From positions 1-18,219 of the forward strand of contig CAUFXK010000036.1 in the NCBI GenBank assembly GCA_959596495.1: a DNA stretch of 18,219 nucleotides, written 5' to 3'. Position 1 is the first letter of the stretch; each line of letters begins with the position of its first letter. The position numbers and the translations under genes were made by a program. The notes beneath the pieces were generated by a model. The model worked only from the letters and a program-made list of their open reading frames with translations, did no database searches and was not told the DNA's origin. This document shows positions 1-6,681 of the stretch, one piece after another. The stretch comes from an uncultured Collinsella sp. Lineage in GTDB: Bacteria > Actinomycetota > Coriobacteriia > Coriobacteriales > Coriobacteriaceae.

Positions 1-5
1 GCTCG

Positions 6-344
6 TTAGGCGAGCTTGGCCTCGAGCTCGGCGATGCGCTTGTAGGCATCGATGGTAAAGCGGGTCTGCTTCTCCAGAATCATAGTGGTCATGAGAGTGT
101 CCTGAGCGTGAGCCATGATGAAGGTCATCTCCATCTCGCCGCCGCCGGCCTCCTGCGAAAGCAGCTTGGTCTGCGTGTCGTGGGCACCGATGAGCGCATC
201 GCTGGCATCCTTGTGCAGCTGCTCGGCCTTCTCAAAATCACCCTCGCGAGCAGCATCGAGCGCTGCAAGCAGATCGGTCTGGGCGTCACCTGCGTATGCG
301 ACAATCTCGAATCCAACCATCGAGATTTCTTCTTTGGTTGCCAT
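6..344 (-). CDS. lacF: PTS lactose/cellobiose-family EIIA component (LacF-like)
   Basis: This 112-residue protein is a complete EIIA of the lactose/cellobiose PTS family, which normally runs to about 100-115 residues. It is a cytoplasmic phosphocarrier that takes phosphate from HPr and passes it to the EIIB domain of its transporter. The N-terminal GFEIVAYAGDA stretch closely resembles LacF of lactic acid bacteria as I remember it. His79 in MAHAQD is the expected phosphorylation site, and Asp82 matches the conserved acidic residue of the trimer core. The ATG at 344 is preceded on the minus strand by AAAGGA at good spacing. It is the only EIIA gene in the window although three EIICB genes are present, so it probably serves more than one of them. 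Two copies of ACCGTTCAC, 21 bp apart, lie in its upstream region. A cellobiose-type EIIA is the main alternative. Confidence 0.9.
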   Translation of the reverse strand: MATKEEISMVGFEIVAYAGDAQTDLLAALDAAREGDFEKAEQLHKDASDALIGAHDTQTKLLSQEAGGGEMEMTFIMAHAQDTLMTTMILEKQTRFTIDAYKRIAELEAKLA

Positions 345-558
345 ATTGCGTTCCTTTCACATATGAACCAACGGAGAGCATCGCGTCCGGGCATACGCGC
401 TGCGCTGTGTATGACAGAAACAATAACATTCAAACAAAAAGGAACAATGCAAACCGTTATTTCGAGCCGTGAACGGTCTTTTTTCGCCCGTGAACGGTTT
501 CCAAACCATTTCGAACAATATCAAACATGATTAGCGTAAACCCAAACAGGACCGCACC
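345..558 (-). promoter_or_regulatory. lacF upstream region with two directly repeated ACCGTTCAC motifs
   Basis: This 214-nt gap separates the stop of LacI regulator 1 from lacF, both on the minus strand. The plus strand shows GTGAACGGT at 469-477 and again at 490-498, exactly 21 bp (two helical turns) apart. Read in the direction of lacF both are ACCGTTCAC. A related AACCGTTA lies at 452-459. The same 9-mer occurs upstream of all three lacE-type genes, so it is probably a shared regulatory element. I could not place a convincing -35/-10 pair. Confidence 0.5.
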
Positions 559-1563
559 CTAACGCAAATCGCGCACCGTATCGCCCTCTACGAGCACGCC
601 GGGGATCAGCATGTGCTCCACGCCAGACGCAACCTCCTCGGCACCGGCGATCTTATCGACTGCCCACATGCCGACACGTTTGTTGTCAAAGCGCACGGTG
701 GCCAGGCGACGATCGGGCACGATGTCACCCAGACTGTCATCTACACCCACCACGCTCACATCCTCGGGCACGTGCTTTCCGCGCGACTCGAGTCCGCGAA
801 TGCAGCCGTAGGCCATGGCGTCGTTGGAAGCATAAATGGCCGTACAGGTCGGATCGTCCGCCAGAGCCTGACCGGCAGCATACCCGCTCTGTGCCGTCCA
901 ATCGCCACGAACGAGTCGCGGTGGCTCAATGCCATGCGCGCGCAATGTCTCGCGCCACCCCTCCTCGCGCTGCATGCCCGAAAGCGAGCGCTCGGGACAC
1001 GAGATAAAGTGCACGGTCTTGTGTCCCTGCCCCAGCAAGTACTCGACAACCTGGCGTGAGCAATCGAGCTGATCGTTATCGACCGTCGAGCACAGTGGGT
1101 GCTCCAGCATGGTAACGAGCACCGTCTGCATACCGGGCAGCGGCTCAAAGGTGCCAAAGTCCGCCGGCATGCGGTTCATGATCACAACCATGCCGTCTAC
1201 CGGCAGCGCGCTCATGCGCGACGATGCGCTCTCGAGGGTATACGGATGCCCGTCTACTTTAGTGAGGGTGATGGCATAGCCATGTTTGTCGGCCGCGGCG
1301 GCAAAGCCCTCCATACGGTCGAGGTTGCCAGTACCGGTAATGTTGAACATGGCGACGCCGACGGTCTTAAACTTGCCACGGCGCAGCGATCGACCGGCAA
1401 AATTGGGGCGATACCCCAGCTCGCGCATGGCGGCACGCACCCGCTCCTTGGTCTCGGGGCGCACGCTGGGCGAATCGTGCACGGTGCGCGAGACCGTCTG
1501 CTCCGAGACGCCCGCGAGGCGCGCTACGTCTTTGACGGATACCGATTTTTTAACAGCGGCCAT
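559..1563 (-). CDS. LacI-family transcriptional regulator 1, divergent from lacE1-lacG1
   Basis: This is a full-length LacI-type DNA-binding regulator of 334 residues from the chosen start. The helix-turn-helix is VKDVARLAGVSEQTVSRTV (about residues 10-28), followed by the hinge region RPNFAGRSL (about 52-60) and a periplasmic-binding-protein-like sugar-sensing domain with YASNDAMAYG and VSVVGVDDS motifs. I chose the ATG at 1561-1563 because GGAAAG precedes it and the helix-turn-helix then begins at the usual distance. An upstream in-frame ATG at 1602 would add 13 residues and also has a weak AGGA. It is transcribed divergently from lacE1, the usual arrangement for a local repressor of a sugar operon, and palindromes fitting a LacI site lie between them. 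The inducer is unknown; a sugar or sugar phosphate from the lac pathway is likely. It is a diverged paralog of the regulator at 5396-6406. Confidence 0.9.
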   Translation of the reverse strand: MAAVKKSVSVKDVARLAGVSEQTVSRTVHDSPSVRPETKERVRAAMRELGYRPNFAGRSLRRGKFKTVGVAMFNITGTGNLDRMEGFAAAADKHGYAITLTKVDGHPYTLESASSRMSALPVDGMVVIMNRMPADFGTFEPLPGMQTVLVTMLEHPLCSTVDNDQLDCSRQVVEYLLGQGHKTVHFISCPERSLSGMQREEGWRETLRAHGIEPPRLVRGDWTAQSGYAAGQALADDPTCTAIYASNDAMAYGCIRGLESRGKHVPEDVSVVGVDDSLGDIVPDRRLATVRFDNKRVGMWAVDKIAGAEEVASGVEHMLIPGVLVEGDTVRDLR

Positions 1564-1675
1564 AGGTCGATCTTTCCGTGTCAACGATGCCATTGACGGC
1601 ATCCTGCGCAGTCATATTAAACGCCTTCAAGTATATCCAACGCCGCCCCTGCAATACGCTCACCACCCAAAACCT

Positions 1676-1684
1676 ACCGTTCAC
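1676..1684 (+). promoter_or_regulatory. ACCGTTCAC motif oriented towards lacE1
   Basis: This exact 9-mer is also found at 469-477, 490-498, 6501-6509, 14100-14108 and 14174-14182, in every case in a PTS-linked control region and pointing at the PTS-linked gene. The factor that binds it is unknown. Confidence 0.4.
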
Positions 1685-1720
1685 CGACATTTCTGCTTCC
1701 CCGAACGGCTTTTGTCGCCC

Positions 1721-1740
1721 AAATGTTAACGTTGCCATTG
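1721..1740. promoter_or_regulatory. LacI-type operator 1 of lacE1
   Basis: The sequence AAATGTTAACGTTGCCATTG is an imperfect palindrome with central CG, the layout typical of LacI-family operators. Its two halves agree at seven of ten positions. It is nearly the reverse complement of the site at 1840-1859 and shares the AATG-N2-AACGT-N3-CATT frame with the perfect site upstream of lacE2. Confidence 0.6.
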
Positions 1741-1839
1741 TGCAAACACAGAGCCACCGGGCGGCTCAAACGTTTACGCGCAAGGAATCGACGGTTCGCA
1801 GACACAGGAACCACCGGTTCGCGTCTTTTTTGTGTCCCA

Positions 1840-1859
1840 AAATGGCAACGTCAACATTT
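1840..1859. promoter_or_regulatory. LacI-type operator 2 of lacE1
   Basis: AAATGGCAACGTCAACATTT is a second palindromic site with central CG, centred 119 bp from operator 1. Pairs of operators at such a distance allow a tetrameric LacI protein to loop DNA, but looping here is an inference. Confidence 0.6.
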
Positions 1860-1919
1860 TGGCAAGCAAACGTCAAAAGCTACCATCGTTGCTAACCCAC
1901 CGACTCTTAGGAGCTTTGC

Positions 1920-3695
1920 ATGGAGCAACTCATCGCCACTATCGAAAAGGGCCAGCCCTTTTTCAACGCGATCGCCCGCAACAAGTACCTCAAGGCGATC
2001 CGCGACGGTTTTATCTCCGTCATCCCCATCATCATCTTCTCGTCCATCTTCTGCCTCGTAGCCTCGGTCCCCAACATCTGGGGTTTCTACTGGCCCAATG
2101 ACATCAACAACGCCTTGTGGAAGTGCTACAACTACTCCATGGGCATCCTGGCCATCGCCTGCGCCGCCACCACGGCCAAGCACTTCGCCGACGCCCAGAA
2201 CCGCGATCTGCCCAAGAATAACCAGATCAACTTTATCTCGTGCATGTGCGCGGCCATCATCGGCTTCCTGCTCCTTTCGAGCGACACGATCGCCACGGAC
2301 GCCGCCAGCGGCTTCAACACCACCTACCTTGGTTCCAAGGGCCTGCTGACCGCCTTCATCGCTGCGTTTGTGACCGGCATCATCTACAAGTTCTTCATTA
2401 AGCGCAACATCACCGTCAAGATGCCCGAGCAGGTTCCGCCCAACATCTCGCAGACCTTTAAGGACATCATCCCCTTCTCCGTCTGCATCACCGTCTTTTG
2501 GGTCTTTGACATCGTCTTCCGCGCTGCCTTTGGCTTCTGCTTTGCCCAGGGCGTCATCCAGGTGTTCCAGCCCCTGTTCACCGCTGCCGACGGCTACATC
2601 GGCCTTGCTGTGATCTACGGCGCCATGAGCCTCTTCTGGTTCGTGGGCGTCCACGGCCCCTCGATCGTCGAGCCCGCCATCGCCGCCGCCCTCGTTGCCA
2701 ACATGACCGACAACCTGGCTGCGTTCCAGGCCGGCCAGCACGCTTCCGCTGTCCTGACCCAGGGTGCCCAGTACTTCGTCGTCTGCATGGGCGGCACCGG
2801 CGCCACGCTTGTCCTGGTCTTTATGTTCTGCTTCCTGGCCAAGTCCCAGGAGATGCGCGCCGTCGGTAAGGCCGCCATCGTTCCCGTGTGCTTTGCCGTT
2901 AACGAGCCGCTGCTGTTCGCCGCGCCCATCGTGCTCAACCCCGTCTTCTTTGTCCCGTTTGTCTTTGCCCCGATCGCCAACATCTGGATCCTCAAGATCT
3001 TTATCGACTTCTTGGGCATGAACGGCTTTATGTACACCCTGCCCTGGACCGTCCCCGGCCCCATCGGCACCATCATGGGCCTGGGCTTCCAGCCGCTCGC
3101 CTTTGTGATGCTCGCCCTTATCCTGGTCGTCGACTTTGCCCTGTACTACCCGTTCTTCCGTGCCTATGACGCCCAGAAGTGCACCGAGGAGGCCGAGATC
3201 TCCCAGGAGGAGCTCGCCGCCAAGAACGCTGAGAAGGCCGCCAAGCTCAACGACGCCTTCCAGGGCAAGGCTGACGCCAAGAGCGTTGCCGCCGGCGCTG
3301 CTGCCGAGGCCGTGAAGGCCGATGCCCCCGCCGCTTCCGCGGCGCCCGCCACCGAGGCAACGACCGCCAGCGACCTCAACGGCAAGCGCGTACTCGTGCT
3401 CTGCCAGGGTGGCGGAACCTCGGGCCTGCTCGCCAACGCGCTGGCCAAGGCCGCCAAGGAGCGCGGCATTGATCTTGAGACCGCTGCCGAGGCCTATGGC
3501 AACCACGTGGACATGCTCCCCGACTTCGATCTGGTCGTCCTGGCCCCGCAGGCCGCAAGCTACCTGGCCGACCTGCAGAAGGACTGCGAGCGCGTGGGCA
3601 ACAAGTGCGTCGCCTGCCGTGGCAAGCAGTACATCGAGCTCTCCCAGAACGGCGATAAGTCTCTCGCCTTCGTCTCCGAGCAGCTTTCGAAGTAA
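1920..3695 (+). CDS. lacE: PTS lactose-family EIICB fusion permease (LacE-like) 1
   Basis: This 591-residue membrane permease with a fused EIIB domain imports a beta-galactoside while phosphorylating it. The N-terminal EIIC part (about 1-420) has many hydrophobic helices, the loop GVHGPSIVEP with His245, and NEPLLF with Glu329, both conserved in the Lac/cellobiose EIIC family. A long Ala-rich linker (about 425-485) leads to the EIIB domain, where VLVLCQGGGTSG holds the phosphorylated Cys495. The overall sequence, including the IEKGQPFF start and MGGTGAT, is very like LacE (EIICB-Lac) of lactococci as I remember it, and the length is right. The ATG at 1920 follows AGGAG by six bases. It heads an operon with the lacG-like gene 66 bp downstream and must take phosphate from a separate EIIA, most likely the product of 6-344. 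Lactose is the best substrate guess; another beta-galactoside is possible. Confidence 0.92.
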   Translation: MEQLIATIEKGQPFFNAIARNKYLKAIRDGFISVIPIIIFSSIFCLVASVPNIWGFYWPNDINNALWKCYNYSMGILAIACAATTAKHFADAQNRDLPKNNQINFISCMCAAIIGFLLLSSDTIATDAASGFNTTYLGSKGLLTAFIAAFVTGIIYKFFIKRNITVKMPEQVPPNISQTFKDIIPFSVCITVFWVFDIVFRAAFGFCFAQGVIQVFQPLFTAADGYIGLAVIYGAMSLFWFVGVHGPSIVEPAIAAALVANMTDNLAAFQAGQHASAVLTQGAQYFVVCMGGTGATLVLVFMFCFLAKSQEMRAVGKAAIVPVCFAVNEPLLFAAPIVLNPVFFVPFVFAPIANIWILKIFIDFLGMNGFMYTLPWTVPGPIGTIMGLGFQPLAFVMLALILVVDFALYYPFFRAYDAQKCTEEAEISQEELAAKNAEKAAKLNDAFQGKADAKSVAAGAAAEAVKADAPAASAAPATEATTASDLNGKRVLVLCQGGGTSGLLANALAKAAKERGIDLETAAEAYGNHVDMLPDFDLVVLAPQAASYLADLQKDCERVGNKCVACRGKQYIELSQNGDKSLAFVSEQLSK

Positions 3696-3704
3696 GTAAC
3701 GCCC

Positions 3705-3738
3705 AGGGCCAGCCGACCATCCAAGACCGGCTGGCCCT
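3705..3738 (+). terminator. Hairpin between lacE1 and lacG1
   Basis: AGGGCCAGCCG (3705-3715) and CGGCTGGCCCT (3728-3738) form a perfect 11-bp stem with a 12-nt loop in the 66-nt gap between the two genes. The following TCGATTT is only a weak T-tract. It may act as a partial terminator or as an mRNA 3'-end stabiliser for lacE1. The second lacE-lacG operon has an unrelated hairpin in the same place. Confidence 0.6.
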
Positions 3739-3761
3739 TCGATTTAGACGATTGGATCATC

Positions 3762-5201
3762 ATGTCCGTTAACCCTGCTAGCGTCACTAACCCGCCTGCG
3801 CAGTTTCCCGAGGACTTTGTCTTTGGCGGCGCCACTGCTGCCTACCAGGTAGAGGGCGAGACCCGCACTCACGGTAAGGGCAAGGTTGCCTGGGACGACT
3901 TCTTGGAGGCCCAGGGCCGTTTCTCCCCCGATCCCGCTTCGGACTTCTACAACCAGTACCCCGTCGATCTGGAGCTGTGCGAGGAGTTTGGCATCAACGG
4001 CATTCGCCTCTCCATCGCCTGGAGCCGCATCTTCCCCAACGGTATCGGTGAGATTAACCCCGAGGGTGTCCAGTTCTATCACGATCTCTTCGCCGAATGC
4101 CACAAGCACCACGTTGAGCCGTTTGTCACGCTGCATCACTTCGATACGCCGCTTCCCCTCTTTGAGAAGGGCGACTTCCTCAACCGCGAGACCATCGACG
4201 CCTTTGTGGACTTTGCCACCTTCTGCTTTAAGGAGTACGCCGACCAGGTGGCCTACTGGTTCACCTTTAACGAGATCTGGGCCGACGCCTCCAACACCTA
4301 CATCGAGGGCACCTTCCCCGGTGGCGTCAAGGCGCATCTGGCCGAGGCCTTCCAGTGCGAGCACAACATGATGCTCGCCCATGCCAAGGCAGTACTGGCC
4401 TTCCACAACGGCGGTTTTAAGGGCAAGATCGGCGTCATTCAGTCGCTGGAGTTTAAGTATCCGCTCAACGAGAACGACCCCGCCGACATCAAAGCCGCCA
4501 ACAACGAGCACGTGCTGCAAAACCAGTTCTTGCTCGACGCCACCTTCCGCGGCGACTACGCGCCCGACACCCTCGAGTGCGCCAACCGCCTGGCCGCCGT
4601 CTCGGGCGGTACCATCGAGATCCTAGACGAGGATCTGGAAATCATGCGCGAGGCCGCCCTCTACAACGACTACCTGGGCGTTAACAACTACCAGTGCCGC
4701 TTCTTGAAGGCTTACGATGGCGAGAACGACCTGCACCACAACGGTACGGGCGAGAAGGGCACCGGCCGCTGGCGCGTCAAGGGCATTGGCGAGCACGTGA
4801 ACAAGCCCGGCATCCCCACCACCGACTGGGACTGGATCATCTATCCCGAGGGTCTGTTCGATCTGCTCGTCTACATTAAACAGCGCTACCCCAACTACAA
4901 GCAGATCTTCATCACCGAAAACGGCATGGGCTACAAGGACCCCTACAAGGACGGTTTTGTGGACGACCAGCCGCGCATTGACTACATCGAGCAGCACCTA
5001 CGCTGGTTGCTCAAGGCCATGGAGGTGGGCGTCAACGTGGGCGGCTACTTCCTGTGGAGCCTGCAGGATCAGTTCTCCTGGACCAATGGCTACAACAAGC
5101 GTTACGGCTTCTTCTACGTTGACTTTGAAACCCAGAAGCGCACGCCCAAGGCAAGCGCCTACTGGTATAAGCACGTAGCGCAGACCCGTCGTCTGGACTA
5201 G
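3762..5201 (+). CDS. lacG: GH1 6-phospho-beta-galactosidase (LacG-like) 1
   Basis: This 479-residue cytoplasmic glycosidase of family GH1 hydrolyses the phosphorylated sugar made by the adjacent permease, probably lactose 6-phosphate to galactose 6-phosphate and glucose. The FVFGGATAAYQVEG N-terminus is typical. Glu171 in FTFNE is the expected acid/base and Glu386 in ITENG the nucleophile. Near the C-terminus, FSWTNGYNKRYG carries Ser439, Lys446 and Tyr448, matching the phosphate-binding Ser, Lys and Tyr of lactococcal LacG. Trp440 corresponds to the Trp thought to mark 6-phospho-galactosidases rather than 6-phospho-glucosidases. Long stretches such as AECHKHHVEPFVTLHHFDTP look close to LacG as I recall it. 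The ATG has only a weak Shine-Dalgarno (GGAT). A 6-phospho-beta-glucosidase role is the less likely alternative. Confidence 0.9.
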   Translation: MSVNPASVTNPPAQFPEDFVFGGATAAYQVEGETRTHGKGKVAWDDFLEAQGRFSPDPASDFYNQYPVDLELCEEFGINGIRLSIAWSRIFPNGIGEINPEGVQFYHDLFAECHKHHVEPFVTLHHFDTPLPLFEKGDFLNRETIDAFVDFATFCFKEYADQVAYWFTFNEIWADASNTYIEGTFPGGVKAHLAEAFQCEHNMMLAHAKAVLAFHNGGFKGKIGVIQSLEFKYPLNENDPADIKAANNEHVLQNQFLLDATFRGDYAPDTLECANRLAAVSGGTIEILDEDLEIMREAALYNDYLGVNNYQCRFLKAYDGENDLHHNGTGEKGTGRWRVKGIGEHVNKPGIPTTDWDWIIYPEGLFDLLVYIKQRYPNYKQIFITENGMGYKDPYKDGFVDDQPRIDYIEQHLRWLLKAMEVGVNVGGYFLWSLQDQFSWTNGYNKRYGFFYVDFETQKRTPKASAYWYKHVAQTRRLD

Positions 5202-5254
5202 CGGCTTGCGACCAGCGGAATTGCCCCGCTCACATAACCTGTCCCCATTTCTCA

Positions 5255-5299
5255 GCCGGGGGCGGCACGTCACACGACGCGCCGCCCCCGGCCTTTTTT
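5255..5299 (+). terminator. Rho-independent terminator after lacG1
   Basis: GCCGGGGGCGGC (5255-5266) pairs perfectly with GCCGCCCCCGGC (5281-5292) around a 14-nt loop, and TTTTTT follows at 5294-5299. This should end the lacE1-lacG1 transcript. Confidence 0.9.
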
Positions 5300-5320
5300 G
5301 GGCAGACCGTACCGCACGTT

Positions 5321-5380
5321 TGTCTCAATCTGTAACATCTAGCTGAGATTTTCGGCCCTACCTGTTACAGGTTGAGATGA
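5321..5380. repeat. 60-nt palindromic repeat, copy A
   Basis: It starts TGTCTCAATCTGTAACA and ends with an approximate inverted copy, TGTTACAGGTTGAGATGA, around a variable core. It lies between the lacG1 terminator and the stop of the convergent LacI regulator 2. Four more copies of exactly the same length occur in the window. Confidence 0.85.
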
Positions 5381-5395
5381 ACGAGCCGAGCACGT

Positions 5396-6406
5396 CTATG
5401 CCCGCAGGTCCTTTACGCTGGAACGCTCGACCAACACGCCCGAGACGAGCGTGCGGCTTCTGGAGCTCGGGGCTTCCAGACCTGCGACGACCTCGTTAAG
5501 CGCACGGATGCCCAGCTCGCGGTGGCGAAACTTCACCGACGTCAGAATCGAATTGGGTATCGTCTTGTAAAGCTCATCGTCGAAGCCGATCACGGACACG
5601 TCTTCGGGCACACTGAGCCCTTTGTCACGTAGAGCCATCATCACGCCGTTTGCCATGCAGTCGTTAGCAGCGAGGACCGCCGTGCAATCGGGTTTATCGG
5701 CAAGCACAAGGCCCGCGGCATAGCCACTATCCGCATTCCAATCGCCTTGCAGAGGCTCGGGCGGCTCAATGCCACGCGCCTCGAGTGCCGCACGCCAACC
5801 TTTCATACGACACTGGCTCGACAGCGATTCTTTCTTACCAGAGACGAAGTACACGTTCTTGTGCCCGTGATTCAAGAAGTACTCACACGCCATGCGCGCG
5901 CCGCCCTCTTGATCGTCACTGACGGTGGAGCAGGTAGGATGCTCCATCGGTGTGATAATCACCGTCTTGAGGTCTTTCGGCGCCTCAAAGGTATCAAAGT
6001 CATCGACCATCTGGCGCAGGTTGAAAATCATGCCGTCGACGGGAAGCTGCGACATCCTATGCGCCGCTTCGGCAAGGGTCATCTTCTCCCCCGCCCGCTT
6101 TTTGATCACCGCGAGAGCAAAGCCTCGCTCTTCGGCGGCATCGGCGATACCGTCGATCATGTCCACGGCGCCGCCCGACAAGTGGAACACCACCACGCCG
6201 ATGCACCCGTAACGGCCCAACTTGAGTGAACGCGCGGCAAAGTTCGCCCGGAACCCAAGCTCCTCCATGGCCGCATGGACCCTATCGCGCGTCGACTCTC
6301 GCACACTATCGGGCTCGTTGATCACGCGCGACACCGTCTTGAGAGAAACGCCCGCGGCAACTGCCACATCGTTCATCGAGACATTTTTCTTGTCCATCGT
6401 TGCCAC
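5396..6406 (-). CDS. LacI-family transcriptional regulator 2, divergent from lacE2-lacG2
   Basis: This LacI-type regulator has 336 residues from the preferred start. The helix-turn-helix is MNDVAVAAGVSLKTVSRVI (about residues 11-29), the hinge region carries NFAARSL, and the sensor domain ends with VSVIGFDDELYKTIP. The open frame runs up to 6475, but a possible -35 element lies at 6470-6475, so that start is unlikely. A GTG at 6404-6406 is preceded by GGAG at five bases; an ATG three codons on (6395-6397) is the other candidate. It is divergent from lacE2, and a perfect palindromic operator lies between the two, which suggests repression of lacE2-lacG2. It is clearly related to regulator 1, but the recognition helix differs (SLKTVSRV against SEQTVSRT), so their specificities may overlap without being the same. 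Confidence 0.9.
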   Translation of the reverse strand: MATMDKKNVSMNDVAVAAGVSLKTVSRVINEPDSVRESTRDRVHAAMEELGFRANFAARSLKLGRYGCIGVVVFHLSGGAVDMIDGIADAAEERGFALAVIKKRAGEKMTLAEAAHRMSQLPVDGMIFNLRQMVDDFDTFEAPKDLKTVIITPMEHPTCSTVSDDQEGGARMACEYFLNHGHKNVYFVSGKKESLSSQCRMKGWRAALEARGIEPPEPLQGDWNADSGYAAGLVLADKPDCTAVLAANDCMANGVMMALRDKGLSVPEDVSVIGFDDELYKTIPNSILTSVKFRHRELGIRALNEVVAGLEAPSSRSRTLVSGVLVERSSVKDLRA

Positions 6407-6448
6407 TACTTCTCCAGTTGGTTTTGCATCGCTTGTTTTTTGTGTTCT

Positions 6449-6475
6449 AGCATACACTACCTGCCCGACTGACAA
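6449..6475 (-). promoter_or_regulatory. Possible promoter of LacI regulator 2
   Basis: On the minus strand TTGTCA (6475-6470) is followed after 15 nt by TATGCT (6454-6449). The spacer is short, so this is only a weak candidate. If real, it rules out the ATG at 6475 as the start of the regulator. Confidence 0.3.
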
Positions 6476-6500
6476 ATCAGCCGTTTATCGGACAATATCG

Positions 6501-6509
6501 ACCGTTCAC
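6501..6509 (+). promoter_or_regulatory. ACCGTTCAC motif oriented towards lacE2
   Basis: This is an exact copy of the 9-mer shared by the PTS control regions in this window, 181 nt upstream of the lacE2 start codon. Confidence 0.4.
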
Positions 6510-6556
6510 CCGTAAATCCTTGTTGCTCTTCCAAAAATGTCTTACGTTGTCATTAA

Positions 6557-6580
6557 CGAAATGACAACGTTGTCATTTCG
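6557..6580. promoter_or_regulatory. Perfect 24-bp palindrome, LacI-type operator of lacE2
   Basis: The central 20 bases are AAATGACAACGTTGTCATTT, and one more base pair on each side of C and G completes a perfect 24-bp palindrome. A further half-site GTTGTCATT lies at 6546-6554, 23 bp to the left. The core matches the two sites upstream of lacE1 (AATG-N2-AACGT-N3-CATT), so both LacI regulators may read a common operator type. Confidence 0.75.
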
Positions 6581-6681
6581 CAATGCCTTCCTTAAGCAGG
6601 AAGGTTTCCGGGCAGTCCTGACCATCCATCGACGACCAGTTCCATCCACATGCATCGCGCATCAAGCAGCAAAGGAGCTCT

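Larger units (their letters stand above)
1564..1919. promoter_or_regulatory. Divergent control region between LacI regulator 1 and lacE1
   Basis: This gene-free stretch of 356 nt contains, left to right, the motif ACCGTTCAC at 1676-1684, a palindromic LacI-type site at 1721-1740, AAACGTTT at 1768-1775, CGGTTCGC twice (1792-1799 and 1815-1822), a second LacI-type site at 1840-1859 and a Shine-Dalgarno AGGAG at 1909-1913 for lacE1. No small gene is convincing here. Confidence 0.6.

Noticed and set aside
1851..3506. Long minus-strand open frame of 551 codons opposite lacE1
   Set aside because: It is a reading shadow of lacE1: low-complexity Gly/Asp/Val-rich product, no ribosome site or family resemblance, and the plus-strand protein is clearly real.
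3762..5201. 6-phospho-beta-glucosidase (cellobiose pathway) assignment for the GH1 enzymes
   Set aside because: The Ser-Trp pair in FSWTNGYNKRYG and the general likeness to LacG favour 6-phospho-beta-galactosidase; it stays as a secondary possibility only.
5321..5380. 60-nt repeat as a rho-independent terminator
   Set aside because: It lacks a T-tract after the stem, the arms are not GC-rich, and separate good terminators already stand before copies A and B.
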